Assembly (NCBI GenBank): GCA_012519695.1
Contig: JAAYPT010000076.1
Span: 1 to 51,095, forward strand
DNA: 51,095 nucleotides
Direction of reading: 5' to 3'
Source of the DNA: Clostridiales bacterium
GTDB taxonomy: Bacteria > Bacillota > Clostridia > Lachnospirales > Lachnospiraceae
Under the pieces are notes generated by a model. That model did not search any database. It was given only the letters and a program-made list of their open reading frames with translations, and was not told where the DNA came from. Below, piece after piece: positions 49,344-51,095 of this stretch (position 1 is its first letter; each line of letters opens with the position of its first letter). The translations under genes were made by a program, and so were the position numbers.

Positions 49344-50396
49344 TTATTCCTCTTTTGCACCTTCTGTTTTTCCTGTTTCCTGCTCTGCTTCTTCCTTCTT
49401 CTCTTCCGGCTTAAAATGCTCTCTTACTTTTGCTTCAATTTCTTCACAAATCAGTTCGTGTTCTTTCAAATACTGCTTTGCATTTTCACGTCCCTGACCG
49501 ATTTTTTCTCCATTATATGCATACCATGCACCGGATTTATTTACCACACCAATTTCTGCTGCATTATCCAAAATATCTCCTTCACGGGAAATACCCTGTC
49601 CAAACATAATATCAAACTCTGCTTCCTTAAATGGTGGTGCTACTTTATTCTTAACTACCTTTACTCTAACTCGGTTTCCGATAAATTCTCCACCTTGCTT
49701 CAATGTCTCTATTCTTCTGACATCCATACGAATAGAAGAATAGAACTTCAGTGCTCGACCACCGGTAGTTGTCTCCGGATTTCCGAACATAACGCCTACC
49801 TTTTCACGAAGCTGATTGATAAAAATAACAATACAATTAGACTTACTGATTACAGCTGTTAATTTACGCAATGCCTGTGACATCAAACGTGCCTGAAGTC
49901 CTACATGAGAATCTCCCATATCACCGTCAATTTCTGCCTTTGGAACTAATGCTGCTACGGAGTCCACGATAATAATATCTACTGCTCCTGAACGCACCAT
50001 TGTCTCTGTTATCTCCAATGCCTGCTCACCGTTGTCCGGCTGTGAAATATATAAATTGTCGATATCTACTCCGATATTCTTCGCATAAACCGGATCTAAT
50101 GCATGCTCTGCATCAATAAATCCTGCGATTCCTCCCTGCTTTTGTACTGCTGCAACCATATGTAATGCAACTGTTGTCTTACCACTGGACTCCGGACCAT
50201 ATACCTCGATAATACGTCCTCTCGGTACTCCGCCTACTCCTAATGCAAGATCCAGACTCAGGCATCCTGTAGGTACTGTCTCAACATTCATTGTTGCTGC
50301 TGAATCTCCTAATTTCATAATAGAACCTTTTCCATAGTCCTTTTCAATTTTTGCAATTGCCGCATCTAATGCACTTAATCTATCATCCTTAGCCAT
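49344..50396 (-). CDS. recA: Recombinase RecA
   Basis: Homologous recombination and SOS activation. 350 residues with Walker [10 protein letters not shown] (65-73), [11 protein letters not shown] (Walker B) and the L2 region [16 protein letters not shown]. The C-terminal tail is highly acidic and Glu/Lys-rich. A LexA-type site lies at 50416-50429 and the promoter at 50443-50471. Confidence 0.98.
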   Translation of the reverse strand: MAKDDRLSALDAAIAKIEKDYGKGSIMKLGDSAATMNVETVPTGCLSLDLALGVGGVPRGRIIEVYGPESSGKTTVALHMVAAVQKQGGIAGFIDAEHALDPVYAKNIGVDIDNLYISQPDNGEQALEITETMVRSGAVDIIIVDSVAALVPKAEIDGDMGDSHVGLQARLMSQALRKLTAVISKSNCIVIFINQLREKVGVMFGNPETTTGGRALKFYSSIRMDVRRIETLKQGGEFIGNRVRVKVVKNKVAPPFKEAEFDIMFGQGISREGDILDNAAEIGVVNKSGAWYAYNGEKIGQGRENAKQYLKEHELICEEIEAKVREHFKPEEKKEEAEQETGKTEGAKEE

Positions 50397-50415
50397 GTTT
50401 ATTCTCCTTCTTTGG

Positions 50416-50429
50416 CGAACTTATGTTCG
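50416..50429. promoter_or_regulatory. LexA (DinR) box upstream of recA
   Basis: CGAACTTATGTTCG is an exact match to the Gram-positive SOS operator CGAAC-N4-GTTCG, located between the promoter and the recA start. Confidence 0.88.
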
Positions 50430-50442
50430 TCTTATGTTTATT

Positions 50443-50471
50443 ATATTAGTATACTTTTTTTTGCTTGTCAA
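50443..50471 (-). promoter_or_regulatory. Promoter of recA-recX
   Basis: Minus strand: TTGACA (50466-50471), 17 bases, TAATAT (50443-50448), with the LexA box just downstream of the probable start site. Confidence 0.75.
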
Positions 50472-50550
50472 CTGATTTTTGACGAAATGTCATAGAACTA
50501 TGCGACTTTTCCATTATTTTCACTCTTAAGAAGTCCTTCACACACAAAAA

Positions 50551-50575
50551 GGACAGTTGTCTTTCACAACTGTCC
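50551..50575 (-). terminator. Terminator of trxA
   Basis: Stem GGACAGTTGT / ACAACTGTCC with five-base loop; on the minus strand followed by TTTTTG. Confidence 0.88.
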
Positions 50576-50602
50576 TCATTATAAATTGTTCTAAAACTTA
50601 CG

Positions 50603-50911
50603 TCAAGCCATTAATTTTTTAATCTCATCTAACGTTTGGAACCCTATTGCTCGTCCTGCTTCTTTTCCGTCTTTAAACACAATTAAAGTGGGAATACTCA
50701 TAACACGAAACTGCTGTGCCAGTGCTCCTTCTTCGTCTACATTTACCTTACCTACTTTTATATCTTTTAATTCTTCTGCTGCCTGTTCTACTACTGGTCC
50801 CTGCATCTGGCATGGTCCACACCAGGTTGCCCAAAAATCTATTAATACCGGTACTTCACTTTTTAATACTTCTTCTTCAAAATTATCTGTTGTTATTGTA
50901 ATTGTTGCCAT
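50603..50911 (-). CDS. trxA: Thioredoxin
   Basis: Cytoplasmic disulfide reductase. 102 residues with active site WATWCGPCQM (the CGPC pair), cis-proline in SIPTLIVF and no signal peptide. ATG at 50911 follows AAGGAGG; the frame is open seven codons further up but lacks a site. It is a single gene with its own terminator; upstream lies the repeat region 50969-51095. Confidence 0.96.
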   Translation of the reverse strand: MATITITTDNFEEEVLKSEVPVLIDFWATWCGPCQMQGPVVEQAAEELKDIKVGKVNVDEEGALAQQFRVMSIPTLIVFKDGKEAGRAIGFQTLDEIKKLMA

Positions 50912-50968
50912 ATGATTCCTCCTTATCTGCATTTCTTATCTGAAACACCTATTACTTATTTTACTCTG

Positions 50969-51095
50969 TTCACTAAGTGCTCATATTATACCGTACTCAC
51001 TAAACTCGAAAGTACCTCGCTAAGTGATTAGGTATTACTCGCTCTAAGCTCAATCTTCACCTTTGGTTCGATTTCACTAAGTGCTCATATTATAC
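50969..51095. repeat. Direct-repeat region at the right edge
   Basis: A 23-base sequence (TTCACTAAGTGCTCATATTA then TAC) is present at 50969-50991 and again at 51073-51095. Between them are several shorter variants of CACTAAGTG/CTTAGCGAG. On the minus strand each repeat starts GTATAATATGAG. The window ends inside or at the edge of the second copy. Confidence 0.7.

Overview
The window looks like chromosomal DNA from a low-GC, spore-forming anaerobe of the Clostridia, most likely a Lachnospiraceae member. Supports are the spo0A/spoIVB/spoIIM genes, AT-rich intergenic DNA with sigma-A type promoters, strong Shine-Dalgarno sequences, and a DUF5688-type protein typical of that family. The species cannot be named from the sequence. 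There is no prophage, insertion sequence or CRISPR array; most of the window is core genome.

Layout. 1-4.5 kb: asd, the queH-argH unit and a lipoprotein M15 peptidase (minus strand). 4.6-6.2 kb: an ABC importer pair (ATPase, permease) with no binding protein nearby. 6.3-8.1 kb: small hypotheticals and an Sfp-type phosphopantetheinyl transferase. 8.2-8.8 kb: tRNA-Thr and a promoter-equipped 49-codon small ORF, flanked by two related terminators. 8.8-13.9 kb: a large cell-surface lamin-tail/metallophosphatase gene broken by one frameshift and one in-frame TGA. 14-17 kb: copper operon copA-csoR-copZ with a clear CsoR-type operator. 17.1-21.4 kb: an XRE-cupin regulator and potABCD. 21.5-23.9 kb: a DUF5688 gene converging on glgA.

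23.9-35.3 kb is a conserved minus-strand chain: asp23-nusB-xseA-xseB-ispA-dxs-tlyA-nadK-argR-recN-spoIVB-spo0A, nearly the Bacillus order. 35.4-41.1 kb holds metA, ligA, rluF, a small helical protein, an SH3 membrane protein with Ala/Gln-rich repeats, and tRNA-Arg. 41.1-44.5 kb holds two divergent aro units (aroK/aroD and aroE/DAHP synthase). 44.6-51 kb holds xerD, spoIIM, nudF, rny, recX, recA and trxA, again core synteny.

The most interesting signals are not genes. (1) A roughly 40-nt hairpin element occurs right after Rho-independent terminators at two places (6.25 kb and 46.95 kb), with one compensatory stem change, plus a decayed third copy at 26.25 kb. (2) The queH-argH promoter is embedded in a pair of inverted ARG-box-like sites, while argR lies in the same window. 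(3) The 49-codon ORF has a strong promoter and a structured leader. (4) A 23-bp direct repeat containing TATAAT lies at the right edge. All functional assignments come from reading translated sequence and motifs; no database search was run.
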